This document shows, in pieces, positions 42,701 through 51,588 of a DNA stretch of 64,000 nucleotides. The stretch comes from Oerskovia enterophila. GTDB lineage: Bacteria > Actinomycetota > Actinomycetes > Actinomycetales > Cellulomonadaceae. Location of the stretch: positions 62,001 to 126,000 of the forward strand of contig NZ_MAQA01000001.1 of the NCBI RefSeq assembly GCF_001692445.1. The letters run 5' to 3'. Within the stretch, counting starts at the first letter, position 1, and every line of letters starts with the position of its first letter. The notes beneath the pieces are model-generated. The model worked only from the letters and a program-made list of their open reading frames with translations. It ran no database searches and had not been told where the DNA came from. Both the position numbers and the translations under genes were made by a program.

Positions 42701-42733
42701 GATGGGGGCCCGCCACCATGGCGGGCCCCCATC
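42701..42733 (+). terminator. Intra-operon hairpin between aglE and aglF
   Basis: The 15-bp arms GATGGGGGCCCGCCA and TGGCGGGCCCCCATC are perfectly complementary with a 3-nt loop. It precedes the aglF ribosome binding site and probably terminates most transcripts after the binding-protein gene. Confidence 0.85.
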
Positions 42734-42750
42734 GCACGAAGGAGTGCTCC

Positions 42751-43740
42751 ATGGACTGGCTACTGACGCCTGACGGTCCGGCAGGGAAGTTCGCGGTCAT
42801 GCTGTTCGCGATCCTCCTGTTCGTCGTCGTGATGGGCGTGATCCTCTTCCTCGCGGACCTACCCAAGCGGGTCCCCAACTGGGTGATCGCCGCGGTCTTC
42901 GCCGGCCCGGCGCTCCTGCTCATCGGGTTCGGGCTGCTCTACCCGGGCATCAAGACGGTCCGTGACTCGTTCTTCAACCGCACCAGCACGGAGTTCGTCG
43001 GGCTCGACAACTACATCACCGCGCTGACCCGCGACGAGTTCCAGGTGGTCCTGCGCAACACCGCGATCTGGGTCATCGTGGTCCCGCTCGTCTCGACGCT
43101 GCTGGGCCTGATCTACGCGGTCGTGATCGACCGGTCGCGCTTCGAGAAGTTCGCCAAGACCCTGATCTTCCTCCCCATGGCCATCTCGATGGTCGGCGCG
43201 GGCATCATCTGGAAGTTCATGTACGAGTACAAGGCGGACATCGGGAACATCCAGCAGATCGGTCTCCTGAACCAGATCCTCGTCTGGGTGGGTCTCGAAC
43301 CCCAGAAGTTCCTGCTCGACGCCCCCTGGAACACGTTCTTCCTCATCATGGTCATGATCTGGATCCAGGCCGGGTTCGCCATGACGATCCTCGCCGCGGC
43401 CATCCGCGCCATCCCCGACGACATCGTCGAGGCCGCCCGCCTCGACGGGGTCTCGGGCATGCGCATGTTCCGCTACATCACCGTCCCGAGCATCCGCCCT
43501 GCGCTCATCGTGGTCCTCACGACGATCGCGATAGGCACCCTCAAGGTCTTCGACATCGTCCGGACCATGACGGGCGGCCGGTTCGACACCTCGGTCGTCG
43601 CGAACGAGTTCTACACGCAGGCCCTGCGACAGGGCGAGAAGGGCCTCGGCGCCGCGCTCGCCGTGATCCTGTTCATCCTCGTCATCCCGATCATCATCTA
43701 CAACGTGCGCCAGCTGCGGGCGTCGGAGGAGATCCGATGA
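42751..43740 (+). CDS. aglF: Alpha-glucoside ABC transporter permease (AglF-like)
   Basis: A 329-residue MalF-type permease. Two leading helices (FAVMLFAILLFVVVMGVILF and VIAAVFAGPALLLIGFGLLY) precede the conserved domain. The cytoplasmic EAA loop reads IVEAARLDGVSGMRMFRYIT. MTGGRFDTSVVANEFYTQAL is typical of AglF. ATG has AAGGAG nine bases upstream. Overlaps aglG by four bases (ATGA). Confidence 0.9.
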   Translation: MDWLLTPDGPAGKFAVMLFAILLFVVVMGVILFLADLPKRVPNWVIAAVFAGPALLLIGFGLLYPGIKTVRDSFFNRTSTEFVGLDNYITALTRDEFQVVLRNTAIWVIVVPLVSTLLGLIYAVVIDRSRFEKFAKTLIFLPMAISMVGAGIIWKFMYEYKADIGNIQQIGLLNQILVWVGLEPQKFLLDAPWNTFFLIMVMIWIQAGFAMTILAAAIRAIPDDIVEAARLDGVSGMRMFRYITVPSIRPALIVVLTTIAIGTLKVFDIVRTMTGGRFDTSVVANEFYTQALRQGEKGLGAALAVILFILVIPIIIYNVRQLRASEEIR

Positions 43741-44675
43741 GCATCCCGATCCCCGACACCACGATCGTCGACGAGACCCCCGAGCAGGGCAAGGGCGTCG
43801 GCAAGCTCGACAGTCTCGACCGTCGGGCGGGCGCCGTCCGCCGTCGCGCGAGCTCCAAGAGCGCGTCGGCCATCGCGATCGTCCTCGCGGTCCTGTGGAC
43901 CATCCCGACGTTCGGGCTGCTCGTCACGTCGTTCCGCCCCGCCGCGGACATCCGTCGCACCGGCTGGTGGACCGCGTTCAGCAACCCCGAGTTCACGCTC
44001 GAGAACTACCAGGACGCGCTCTTCGGCAGCTCGACCAACTTCGCGAGCTACTTCGTGAACTCGGTCGTCATCACCCTGCCGGCCGTCATCATCCCCATCA
44101 CCCTGGCGCTCCTCGCGGCGTACGCGTTCGCGTGGATCGACTTCCGGGGCCGCAACCTGCTGTTCGTCGCGGTCTTCGCGCTCCAGATCATCCCCATCCA
44201 GGTCACGCTCGTGCCGCTGCTCTCGCAGTACGTGAGCTGGGGTATCGACGGCTCGTTCTGGCCCGTCTGGCTCTCGCACACGATCTTCGCGCTGCCGCTC
44301 GCGATCTTCTTGTTCCACAACTTCATGAAGGACATCCCGCGTGAGCTCGTCGAGGCCGCGCGCGTCGACGGCGCAGGGCACGTGCGGATCTTCTTCACGG
44401 TCCTCATGCCGCTCCTGGTCCCGGCCATCGCGGCGTTCGGGATCTTCCAGTTCCTGTGGGTGTGGAACGACCTGCTCGTCGCGCTGACCTTCGGCTCGGC
44501 GCTCGACGTCGCGCCCCTCACGGTCCGCATCGCCGAGCTCTCCGGGTCGCGAGGCGCCAACTGGCACCTGCTGCCGGCCGGAGCGTTCATCTCGATGGTC
44601 GTCCCGGTCATCGTCTTCCTGGCGCTCCAGCGGTACTTCGTCCGAGGTCTCCTGGCGGGTTCCGTCAAGGGGTGA
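43737..44675 (+). CDS. aglG: Alpha-glucoside ABC transporter permease (AglG-like)
   Basis: A 312-residue MalG-type permease. The EAA loop is RELVEAARVDGAGHVRIFF and the family mark FKDIP-like segment appears as FMKDIPRELV. About six helices are visible. Forms the heterodimeric channel with AglF. No ATPase gene follows, so the complex must use a shared MsmK/MalK-like ATPase encoded elsewhere, as is common for actinobacterial sugar importers. Confidence 0.9.
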   Translation: MSIPIPDTTIVDETPEQGKGVGKLDSLDRRAGAVRRRASSKSASAIAIVLAVLWTIPTFGLLVTSFRPAADIRRTGWWTAFSNPEFTLENYQDALFGSSTNFASYFVNSVVITLPAVIIPITLALLAAYAFAWIDFRGRNLLFVAVFALQIIPIQVTLVPLLSQYVSWGIDGSFWPVWLSHTIFALPLAIFLFHNFMKDIPRELVEAARVDGAGHVRIFFTVLMPLLVPAIAAFGIFQFLWVWNDLLVALTFGSALDVAPLTVRIAELSGSRGANWHLLPAGAFISMVVPVIVFLALQRYFVRGLLAGSVKG

Positions 44676-44690
44676 GTCTCGGTGCTCCGC

Positions 44691-44789
44691 CGTCGGGCGG
44701 GGTCGTTCGCACGGCCTGCCATCCGGCTCCTCGTTCCTCGGGGCCCCGGCCAGGCCCGGCCACGGCCGCGCGAACGACCCCGCCCGACG
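44691..44789 (+). repeat. 20-bp perfect inverted repeat with a 59-bp loop after aglG
   Basis: CGTCGGGCGGGGTCGTTCGC (44691-44710) is exactly complementary to 44770-44789. The loop is itself G/C-rich with GGCCCCGGCC. It begins 15 bases past the aglG stop. It may be an operon terminator, but the long loop is unusual for one and the arms carry the CGTCGGGC core of other hairpins here. Confidence 0.75.
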
Positions 44790-44845
44790 CTTCTCCCGCG
44801 TGATCTCGTGCGCCGTGGTGGGCTCACCGTGTTGCGGGGGGAGGC

Positions 44846-44888
44846 CCTGCTGCCCGACGGCGTCGCGCGTCACACGTCGTCGGGTGCT
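44846..44888 (+). repeat. Dispersed ~42-bp element D, copy 3
   Basis: Contains CTGCTGCCCGACGGCGTCGC and then CGTCGTCGGGTGC. The same order occurs at 2404-2447 inside the DivIVA-like gene and, inverted, at 38161-38203. The GCCCGACG and CGTCGGGT parts can pair as a hairpin. Confidence 0.55.
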
Positions 44889-44930
44889 CCCTGGTCTCGG
44901 GGTCGGCAGGGCCCGACGTAGGGTCGTCGG

Positions 44931-45824
44931 GTGCTCTCTGGTCCCAGCCGCGCGCTGGCTTCCGCCGCGGGGCGGGTCCCTCCGCCCGCCCTCTTCGTCG
45001 TCTCCGGGCTGACCCAGTACCTCGGCGCCGCGATCGCGGTGGGGCTGTTCGCGGTCGTCGGCGCGCCCGAGGTCGCCTGGCTGCGCATCGTCGTCGCGGC
45101 CGTGCTGCTCCTCGCATGGCGCCGTCCGTGGCGGCAGCGCTGGACCCGGCGCACGCTCGCGTGGGCCGCGGTGTTCGGTGTGGCCCTGGCTGCCATGAAC
45201 GTGACGTTCTACGTCGCGATCGACCACCTCCCTCTGGGATCGGCGGTCGCGATCGAGTTCATCGGTCCGGTGGCGGTCGCGGCGATCACCGGGCGGGGTT
45301 GGCGCGAGCGCGGCGGCATCGCGGTCGCGGCGGTGGGCGTCGTGCTCCTCGCGGGCGTCACGCTCACGTCCGACCTGCCGCGCGAGGACGTCGTGATCGG
45401 GCTCGTCGCGATCGGTCTCGCGGCGGCGTGCTGGGCCGCGTACATCCTGCTGGGCCGCCGCGTGGCCCTGGCCGGGTCAGGGGTCACGTCGCTCTCGGTC
45501 GCGATGGCCGCGGGCGCCCTGGTCTTCGCGCCGTTCCTGGCGCCGTCGTCGGGGGCCGTGCTCGAGGACTGGCAGCTGCTCCTCGCGGTCGTGGGGATCG
45601 CGGTGTGCTCGTCGGTCGTCCCGTACGTGCTCGAGCAGCTCATCCTGCGCAGGGTCAGCGCCGCGACGTTCTCCGTGCTCCTCGCGATGCTGCCCGCGAC
45701 CGCCGTGGTGATCGGCGCCGTCGTGCTCCAGCAGTTCCCGTCGTGGCTCGAGCTCGTCGGCCTGCTCCTGGTCTCGGGGGCCATCGCGATGACGGCTCAG
45801 CGCACGGACCCGCCGCCCGCGTAG
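44931..45824 (+). CDS. EamA/RhtA family transporter
   Basis: A 297-residue protein with about ten helices in two EamA halves. Family features are MNVTFYVAIDHLPLGSAVAI and EFIGPVAVAAITGR in the first half, and VLEQLILRRVSAATFSVLLA in the second, as in the RhtA threonine/homoserine exporters. The exported amino acid or metabolite is unknown. GTG 44931 has TAGGGT six bases upstream, so leaderless. Convergent with bpa. Confidence 0.88.
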   Translation: MLSGPSRALASAAGRVPPPALFVVSGLTQYLGAAIAVGLFAVVGAPEVAWLRIVVAAVLLLAWRRPWRQRWTRRTLAWAAVFGVALAAMNVTFYVAIDHLPLGSAVAIEFIGPVAVAAITGRGWRERGGIAVAAVGVVLLAGVTLTSDLPREDVVIGLVAIGLAAACWAAYILLGRRVALAGSGVTSLSVAMAAGALVFAPFLAPSSGAVLEDWQLLLAVVGIAVCSSVVPYVLEQLILRRVSAATFSVLLAMLPATAVVIGAVVLQQFPSWLELVGLLLVSGAIAMTAQRTDPPPA

Positions 45825-45876
45825 GTCGCACAGGGGCGGCGAGCTGCGCGGGCGGCGTGTCGAGGTGCAGCAGGCC

Positions 45877-46545
45877 TCAGAGGTACTGGCCCGGTGAGGG
45901 CCGGCCGTCGTCACCCTCGCGCGGCGCGCCCGGCTGCGCGTGCTGCCCGGGGTGACCGGGCATGCCCGGGACGGGGAGCGTGCCCGGCGGCAGCGCGCGG
46001 CGGATCTGCGAGAGCTGGGCCTGCGCCGCCATCTGCTGGGCCACGAGAGCCGTCTGGATGCCGTGGAAGAGCCCCTCGAGCCAGCCCACGAGCTGGGCCT
46101 GCGCCACGCGCAGCTCGGCGTCGGACGGCACCGCGTCGTCGGTGAACGGCAGCGAGATGCGGTGGAGCTCGGCGACAAGGTCGGGCGAGAGCCCCTCCTC
46201 GAGCTCCTTGAGCGACCTCTCGTGGATCTCCGCGAGGCGGCTGCGCGCGGCCTCGTCGAGGGGCGCGTCGCGGACCTCCTCGAGCAGGCGCTTGATCATG
46301 CCGCCGATCCGCATGACCTTGGCGGGCTCCTCGATGACCGCGCTCGGGTTGCGGTCCTCGTCGGTCGAGTCGTCGCTCGCGACGACCGAGACCCCCGTCC
46401 CGTCGGGCCCGACGATCGTGACGCGCTGGGCCTCGCCCTCGTCCGCCGGGGCGTCCTCGGGGCCCCCCTGCGTGCTCTCGGGAGGGGTCTGCTGCCCGCT
46501 CTCGGTCGGGTCGGGGCTCTGGTCGGTGCGCGGCTCGTCGCTCAT
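45877..46545 (-). CDS. bpa: Bacterial proteasome activator
   Basis: A 222-residue protein of the Bpa/PafE family (DUF2587). Bpa forms a ring that docks on the 20S proteasome and opens its gate without ATP. The helical core runs from PAKVMRIGGMIKRLLEEVRD through LKELEEGLSPDLVAELHRIS to LVGWLEGLFHGIQTALVAQQ. The extreme C-terminus G-Q-Y-L is the degenerate HbYX docking motif of mycobacterial Bpa. The N-terminal ~70 residues and a Gly/Pro-rich C-terminal linker are disordered and make it longer than the ~175-residue mycobacterial form. ATG has CAGACT six bases upstream. Confidence 0.93.
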   Translation of the reverse strand: MSDEPRTDQSPDPTESGQQTPPESTQGGPEDAPADEGEAQRVTIVGPDGTGVSVVASDDSTDEDRNPSAVIEEPAKVMRIGGMIKRLLEEVRDAPLDEAARSRLAEIHERSLKELEEGLSPDLVAELHRISLPFTDDAVPSDAELRVAQAQLVGWLEGLFHGIQTALVAQQMAAQAQLSQIRRALPPGTLPVPGMPGHPGQHAQPGAPREGDDGRPSPGQYL

Positions 46546-46599
46546 CGCCCCAGTCTGACCCGAACAGGCGCTCCGCGCGACGGTCGGGGCGCACCTGCG

Positions 46600-47577
46600 T
46601 CAGGGGAGCAGCAGGACCTTGCCGAACACCTCGCCTGACTCCAGGAGCCGGTGCGCGTCCGCGGCACGCTCCAGGGGAAGCCGCGCGTGGACGACGGGCC
46701 GGACGCGCCCGTCGGCGACCAGGGGCCAGACGTGCTCGAGCACGTCGCGGACGAGCCTTGCCTTCTCCTCGGCGGGCCGCGCGCGCAGGGTCGTGCCGCT
46801 CACCTGGGCGCGCTTGGCGAGCAGCATCCCCAGGTCGAGCTCACCGCGGCGTCCCTTCTGCATCCCGATCACGACGAGCCGTCCGCCCGTCGCGAGCACC
46901 CGGAGGTTGTCGGGGAGGTAGGCGGCCCCGACGACGTCGAGCACCACGTCCGCGCCCGCGCCGCCCGACGCGTCGCGCACCGCGGCGACGAAGTCCTGGG
47001 TCCGGTGGTCGACGGCGGTCTCCGCGCCGAGCGTGAGGCAGCGCGCCGTGCGCTCGGGGCCACCCGCGGTCGTGATCACCCGGGCACCGAGCGCGGCCCC
47101 GATCTGCGTCGCGACCGAGCCGACTCCTCCCGAGCCGCCGTGCACGAGCAGGACCTCGCCCCGGGCGAGGCGCCCGACGTCGACCAGGTTGCTCCACGCG
47201 GTGCACACGGCCTCGGGCAGGGCGGCCCCGTCGACGAGGGTGACGCCGTCGGGCAGGGGAAGGACCTGAGAGGCCCGGACGCGAACCTTCTCCGCGTAGC
47301 CCCCGCCGTCGAGGAGGGCGACCACCTCGTCGCCCACGTCCCACCCTGTGAGACGCGGACCAACGGCAGATATCACCCCAGACACCTCGAGACCCGGCCA
47401 TACCGGGGCGCCGGGTGGCGGAGGGTAGTGGCCGGCGCGTTGTAGCAGGTCAGCAGGGTTCACGCCACTCGAGACGACGTCGATCACGACCTCCCCGGGG
47501 CCCGGTTCGGGGTCGGGGAGTGTGGACATGGTGAGTTTCTCTGGCCCGCCCGGGGCCGCTATCGTGACGGCTCGCAC
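46600..47577 (-). CDS. NAD(P)H:quinone oxidoreductase, zinc-free MDR family
   Basis: A 325-residue medium-chain dehydrogenase/reductase of the QOR/PIG3 type. SSGVNPADLLQRAGHYPPPP is typical of the PIG3 branch, and the NADPH loop is VHGGSGGVGSVATQIG. No catalytic or structural zinc ligands are present. The C-terminus GEVFGKVLLLP matches the family. Members reduce quinones or diamide-type substrates by one electron. GTG 47577 has TAGTGT seven bases upstream, so leaderless. Confidence 0.9.
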   Translation of the reverse strand: MRAVTIAAPGGPEKLTMSTLPDPEPGPGEVVIDVVSSGVNPADLLQRAGHYPPPPGAPVWPGLEVSGVISAVGPRLTGWDVGDEVVALLDGGGYAEKVRVRASQVLPLPDGVTLVDGAALPEAVCTAWSNLVDVGRLARGEVLLVHGGSGGVGSVATQIGAALGARVITTAGGPERTARCLTLGAETAVDHRTQDFVAAVRDASGGAGADVVLDVVGAAYLPDNLRVLATGGRLVVIGMQKGRRGELDLGMLLAKRAQVSGTTLRARPAEEKARLVRDVLEHVWPLVADGRVRPVVHARLPLERAADAHRLLESGEVFGKVLLLP

Positions 47578-47786
47578 ACAAAAGACACTACGTCCTCGTC
47601 GACGAGGACTCGTGTCCGTCAGCGGAGAGCCGTGGCTCGACGTACCGCCTTGCCCTGGATGACCGGATTAGGTCTGCGGGGCAAGTGCACCGATAGTTAG
47701 TACGCACGTCTGGCGCGTGGGGGACGGTCGGAGGCGACCGGGACCCACGAACTTCCGCTGGTTACAGGGTTTGGAGAGAGGTTCGT

Positions 47787-50700
47787 ATGCTCCGCAGGTT
47801 GAGCGTTCGCGGGAAGATCCTTGCGGCACTCGCGCTGCCTGTCCTCGTCCTGTTCCTGGCCGCGACGATCTTCTCGGTCCAGGCGATCAACGAGGCGCGG
47901 GTCGCCCAGCAGACGCAGGCACTCGTCAAGGCGTTCGCGACCCAGGACGTCGCAGGAAAGGCCGTCGCGGCCGAGCGAGCCGCCGAGATCCAGCGAGTCC
48001 GCGGGGTCGAGAACGGTGACGCCCTGGTCGAGGAGGCCCGCCTCGCGGCGGACAAGGCCCTCGACCGCCGCGACGCCGTGTATGCCGACCTCAACATGTC
48101 GATGCTCGACCAGCGTGTGCGCGACGCCGTCGACGCGACGGTCAAGGACCGCGCCGAGCTCGATGACATCCGCAAGAAGACGGACACGAACTCTCACCAG
48201 GAGCTCGGGTTCACCTCGAAGTACAACACCCTGATCGACGACGCGCTCGACGTCCCGCGAGTCCTCGCCGACACGTCCGACGACCGTGACCTCGCCCAGT
48301 TCCTCGACGCGTACGTCGACACCAACGTGCTCATGAGCCAGGTCTCGCTCGAGCTCCCCGTGGTCCAGTTCCTCTTCAACGACATCCAGGCCAACCGTGA
48401 GAACCCCGGCGCCCCGAAGAACCTCGACAACGAGTCGCTCCGCGTCGCGCGTCTCATCAGCGAGGGCGACACCAGGGCCGTGCAGGCACGCAAGGCCGTC
48501 CGAGAGCTCCGGATCGACCAGGTCATCCCGTCGCCGATCGGCACCTACGTCGGTCTGCGTTCCGGCCTCGCCGCGAACGGCGCGGCGGGCACCACCGCCC
48601 AGCAGGACTGGGCGTCAGCCTCGTCGAACGACCTCAAGAACATCACCCCGGTCCGTGACAAGGTCCTCGCGGAGACGGGCGAGATGGCCTCGGACATCGC
48701 GACCGCCGCCGTGACGCGGGCCGTCATCACGATCCTCGTGACCCTTCTGGCGTTCGGTGCGACCATCGTGGTGGCCGGTGCCATCGCCCGCCAGATCGTG
48801 AACCCGCTGCGTCGCCTGACCGACGCCGCCCAGGACGTTCGTGACCAGCTGCCCCGCCTCGTCGAGCAGGTGTCCATCCCCGGCCAGGGCCCCGGGATCA
48901 GCATCCAGCCGATCGAGATCGAGTCGACCGACGAGGTCGGCCAGCTCGCCAACGCGTTCAACGACGTGAACACCACGACCATCCAGGTCGCCCGGGAGCA
49001 GGCCGCTCTCCGTGGCTCGATCGCCGAGATGTTCGTCAACGTCGCCCGCCGCGACCAGGTCCTCCTCAACCGCCAGCTCGCGTTCCTCGACGACCTCGAG
49101 CGGTCCGAGGAAGACGCGAACACGCTGTCGAACCTGTTCCGCCTCGACCACCTCGCGACCCGGATGCGTCGTAACGCCGAGTCGCTCCTGGTCCTCGCGG
49201 GCATCGACTCGGGTCGTCGCGTCCGCCAGCCCATGCCGGCGTCCGACGTCATCCGTACGGCATCGTCCGAGATCGAGCTCTACGACCGTGTCCGCCTGAA
49301 CCTGGTCGTCGACCCGCTCATGCTCGGGCACAACGCCCTCAACGCCGCGCACCTCATCGCGGAGCTCCTCGAGAACGCGACCATGTTCTCGGAGCCGCAC
49401 ACCCCGGTCGAGGTCAGCACGGGGCGCGACGAGCGCTTCGTCAAGATCATCATCCGCGACCACGGGCTCGGCATGACCCCCGAGGAGATCGGCGAGGCGA
49501 ACCGCAAGGTCAACGCGCACGCCGCGTCGGACGTCGTCGGCTCGCAGCGTCTCGGCCTGTACGTGGTCGGGCGCATCTCCGACCGTCTCGGTGCGCGCGT
49601 GACGTTCGAGCGTGCCCCCGAGGGGGCGGGGACCCTCGTCACGGTCAGCTTCCCGAACGTCCTCTTCGTGCCCGACTCCAACGTGCCGCTGCCGATGCCG
49701 ACGGACCCGCTGGACAACCGCACGCAGGTCGCGGCGGACCAGATCTCGGCGCCCGCGCCGCAGCCGGCCGCACCCGTGTACTCGGGGCCGGCCACGACCT
49801 CGACCCCGCAGATCGACCACGAGGCCCCGGTCGCCGTGGCTGTCGACCTCGCCGCCCTGACCGACGGCGCCACGTCCACGGGCATGCCCCGTCGTCGTTC
49901 GCGCGGAATGGACCCGGCAGGCTCGGCCCCCAGCGCGTCGTTCGTCCCCGGTCCGCAGACCGGCTCGATCGTCCTGCCGCCGCTGGCCACCCCGTCGCTG
50001 CCCCTGGACCTGCCCGCGGCGCCCGACGCATGGTCCCCGCCGGAGGGCGTCGCCGCCACGGGCAACTCGCTGCCGAGCCGCGCTCGTGCCACGAGCCCCG
50101 CGGAGACGACCGGTGTCATGCCGCCCGTCCAGCCGGTGTCGGCCGAGATCCCCGTCCTGGACGTGAGCACCCGGTCCGCGATGTTCTCGAGCTTCCGTGC
50201 TCTGGGGACGACCGACCCGAGCACCGCCGAGCAGCAGGCCGTCGAGCTCGACGCGGCCCCGGACGTCTCGGCGACCGACATCTCGGTCCCGGACTTCGTG
50301 CCCGACGACGGCACGTGGGCCCCGCAGTTCGCGATCGAGCCGCTCGGCGCGTCCGAGGGCGAGGTTCCGGTCGCCCAGGCGCCCGTCGTGCCTGTCGCCG
50401 AGGCGCCCTTCGTGCCGGTCGCGGAGATTCCCGTCGTCGAGGCGCCTGGCGCGCCTCAGGTCCAGGCCGAGGAGCCGGCAGCCCCGGTGCTCGACCTTCC
50501 GCAGCGCAACGCGCCGGTCGTGGCCGAGGCACCGGTCCAGCAGTTCGCTCCGCCGGTCGCCCAGGCCGCTCCGCCGGTCGTGGCGTACGAGCCGCCGCCC
50601 GTGTCCCCCGCGGCGAGCTTCGAGCCCCCTGTGGTGCAGGCCGCGCCCCCGGTCGCGGCCCACGAGGCTTCGGCAGGGCAGGCTGCGCCTGTCGCGCCCA

Positions 50701-51548
50701 CGCACCAGGAGGAGATCCCCGAGGAGCTCTCGTTCGAGGCGCTGCCGAAGTTCGAGGACCTCATGGCCGACCTGCCGACACGCAGGTCGCTGCGTGAGAG
50801 CCAGGCGCGCAAGCGAGGGATCTTCAACCGTCGTCCCCGGACCGGTACGCTGCCCGTCATCCGCCCCTCGGCCGCCGCGCTCTCCTCGCAGCCCGCGGGA
50901 GGGGACCAGCAGGCGCCCGTCGGCTACCAGCAGCCGCAGGCCCCCGCCGTGCAGCAGGCGGCACCGGTCGCCTACCAGCAGCCGCAGGCGGCACCCGTCG
51001 CCTACCAGCAGCCGCAGGCGGCACCCGTCGCCTTCGCGGCTCCGGCCGCGCCGACCTCGTTCGCGCCGCCGCCCGCAGCGGCACAGCCGCAGGCACCCGC
51101 GCAGGCAGCACCGGCCCCGCTGGTCCGGCGGCCCGCCCAGGAGCAGATCGAGCCTCTCGACCCGACCTACGTGTCGGACTCGGTCGAGGCACGGTCCGAC
51201 TGGATCGCCTCGGCCGTGCTCTACGAGGAGATGTCGACGCTTCTGCGCAACGGACCCGAGGTCCAGGGCAAGGCGTTCGCGGAGTCTGCCGGCACGTACA
51301 GCCCCCAGGCTCAGTCCGACGTCACGGCGTCCGGGCTGACGCGGCGCGCGCGGACGGTGAACCGCGAGGACTACGTCGACCGGTTTACCGCGAAGATCGA
51401 TCGCGATCCTGAGCAGCTGCGAGCCCGGCTCGCGGCCTTCCAGTCGGCCACGGCCCGGGGACGGGTCGAGGCCGACGACGAGACGGGGTCGACGGACCCG
51501 TCCTCGCACGGGAATGATGTCCCTGACTCAGCGCCGCAGTCGCGGTAA
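47787..51548 (+). CDS. cvnA: Conservon sensor kinase-like protein with nitrate/nitrite-sensing domain (CvnA)
   Basis: A 1253-residue membrane protein. Helix 1 (residues ~11-33, ILAALALPVLVLFLAATIFS) and helix 2 (~309-333) flank an extracellular NIT-type sensor. A HAMP-like segment (QIVNPLRRLTDAAQDVR) and a helical region MFVNVARRDQVLLNRQL follow. The HATPase domain has HLIAELLENATMFSEPHTP (near 525), DHGLGM and RLGLYVVGRISDRLG. There is no typical DHp His box, as in Streptomyces CvnA. The ~600-residue C-terminal tail is Pro/Ala/Val-rich and disordered, with QQPQAAPVAY repeats. SD GGAGAGAGG precedes ATG 47787. First gene of cvnABCD. Confidence 0.9.
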   Translation: MLRRLSVRGKILAALALPVLVLFLAATIFSVQAINEARVAQQTQALVKAFATQDVAGKAVAAERAAEIQRVRGVENGDALVEEARLAADKALDRRDAVYADLNMSMLDQRVRDAVDATVKDRAELDDIRKKTDTNSHQELGFTSKYNTLIDDALDVPRVLADTSDDRDLAQFLDAYVDTNVLMSQVSLELPVVQFLFNDIQANRENPGAPKNLDNESLRVARLISEGDTRAVQARKAVRELRIDQVIPSPIGTYVGLRSGLAANGAAGTTAQQDWASASSNDLKNITPVRDKVLAETGEMASDIATAAVTRAVITILVTLLAFGATIVVAGAIARQIVNPLRRLTDAAQDVRDQLPRLVEQVSIPGQGPGISIQPIEIESTDEVGQLANAFNDVNTTTIQVAREQAALRGSIAEMFVNVARRDQVLLNRQLAFLDDLERSEEDANTLSNLFRLDHLATRMRRNAESLLVLAGIDSGRRVRQPMPASDVIRTASSEIELYDRVRLNLVVDPLMLGHNALNAAHLIAELLENATMFSEPHTPVEVSTGRDERFVKIIIRDHGLGMTPEEIGEANRKVNAHAASDVVGSQRLGLYVVGRISDRLGARVTFERAPEGAGTLVTVSFPNVLFVPDSNVPLPMPTDPLDNRTQVAADQISAPAPQPAAPVYSGPATTSTPQIDHEAPVAVAVDLAALTDGATSTGMPRRRSRGMDPAGSAPSASFVPGPQTGSIVLPPLATPSLPLDLPAAPDAWSPPEGVAATGNSLPSRARATSPAETTGVMPPVQPVSAEIPVLDVSTRSAMFSSFRALGTTDPSTAEQQAVELDAAPDVSATDISVPDFVPDDGTWAPQFAIEPLGASEGEVPVAQAPVVPVAEAPFVPVAEIPVVEAPGAPQVQAEEPAAPVLDLPQRNAPVVAEAPVQQFAPPVAQAAPPVVAYEPPPVSPAASFEPPVVQAAPPVAAHEASAGQAAPVAPTHQEEIPEELSFEALPKFEDLMADLPTRRSLRESQARKRGIFNRRPRTGTLPVIRPSAAALSSQPAGGDQQAPVGYQQPQAPAVQQAAPVAYQQPQAAPVAYQQPQAAPVAFAAPAAPTSFAPPPAAAQPQAPAQAAPAPLVRRPAQEQIEPLDPTYVSDSVEARSDWIASAVLYEEMSTLLRNGPEVQGKAFAESAGTYSPQAQSDVTASGLTRRARTVNREDYVDRFTAKIDRDPEQLRARLAAFQSATARGRVEADDETGSTDPSSHGNDVPDSAPQSR
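50923..51040 (+). repeat. In-frame 30-bp tandem repeats in the CvnA tail
   Basis: CTACCAGCAGCCGCAGG recurs at 50923, 50971 and 51001, the last two within 30-bp units that encode YQQPQAAPVA. This is coding low complexity rather than a mobile repeat. Confidence 0.8.
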
Positions 51549-51588
51549 CGAACAGCTCGCCGTCTGTGGTAACTGACAAGGAGGAAGT

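Noticed and set aside
50923-51040. Mobile or regulatory repeat in cvnA
   Set aside because: The 30-bp units keep frame and encode a simple YQQPQAAPVA repeat; this is ordinary low-complexity protein sequence.
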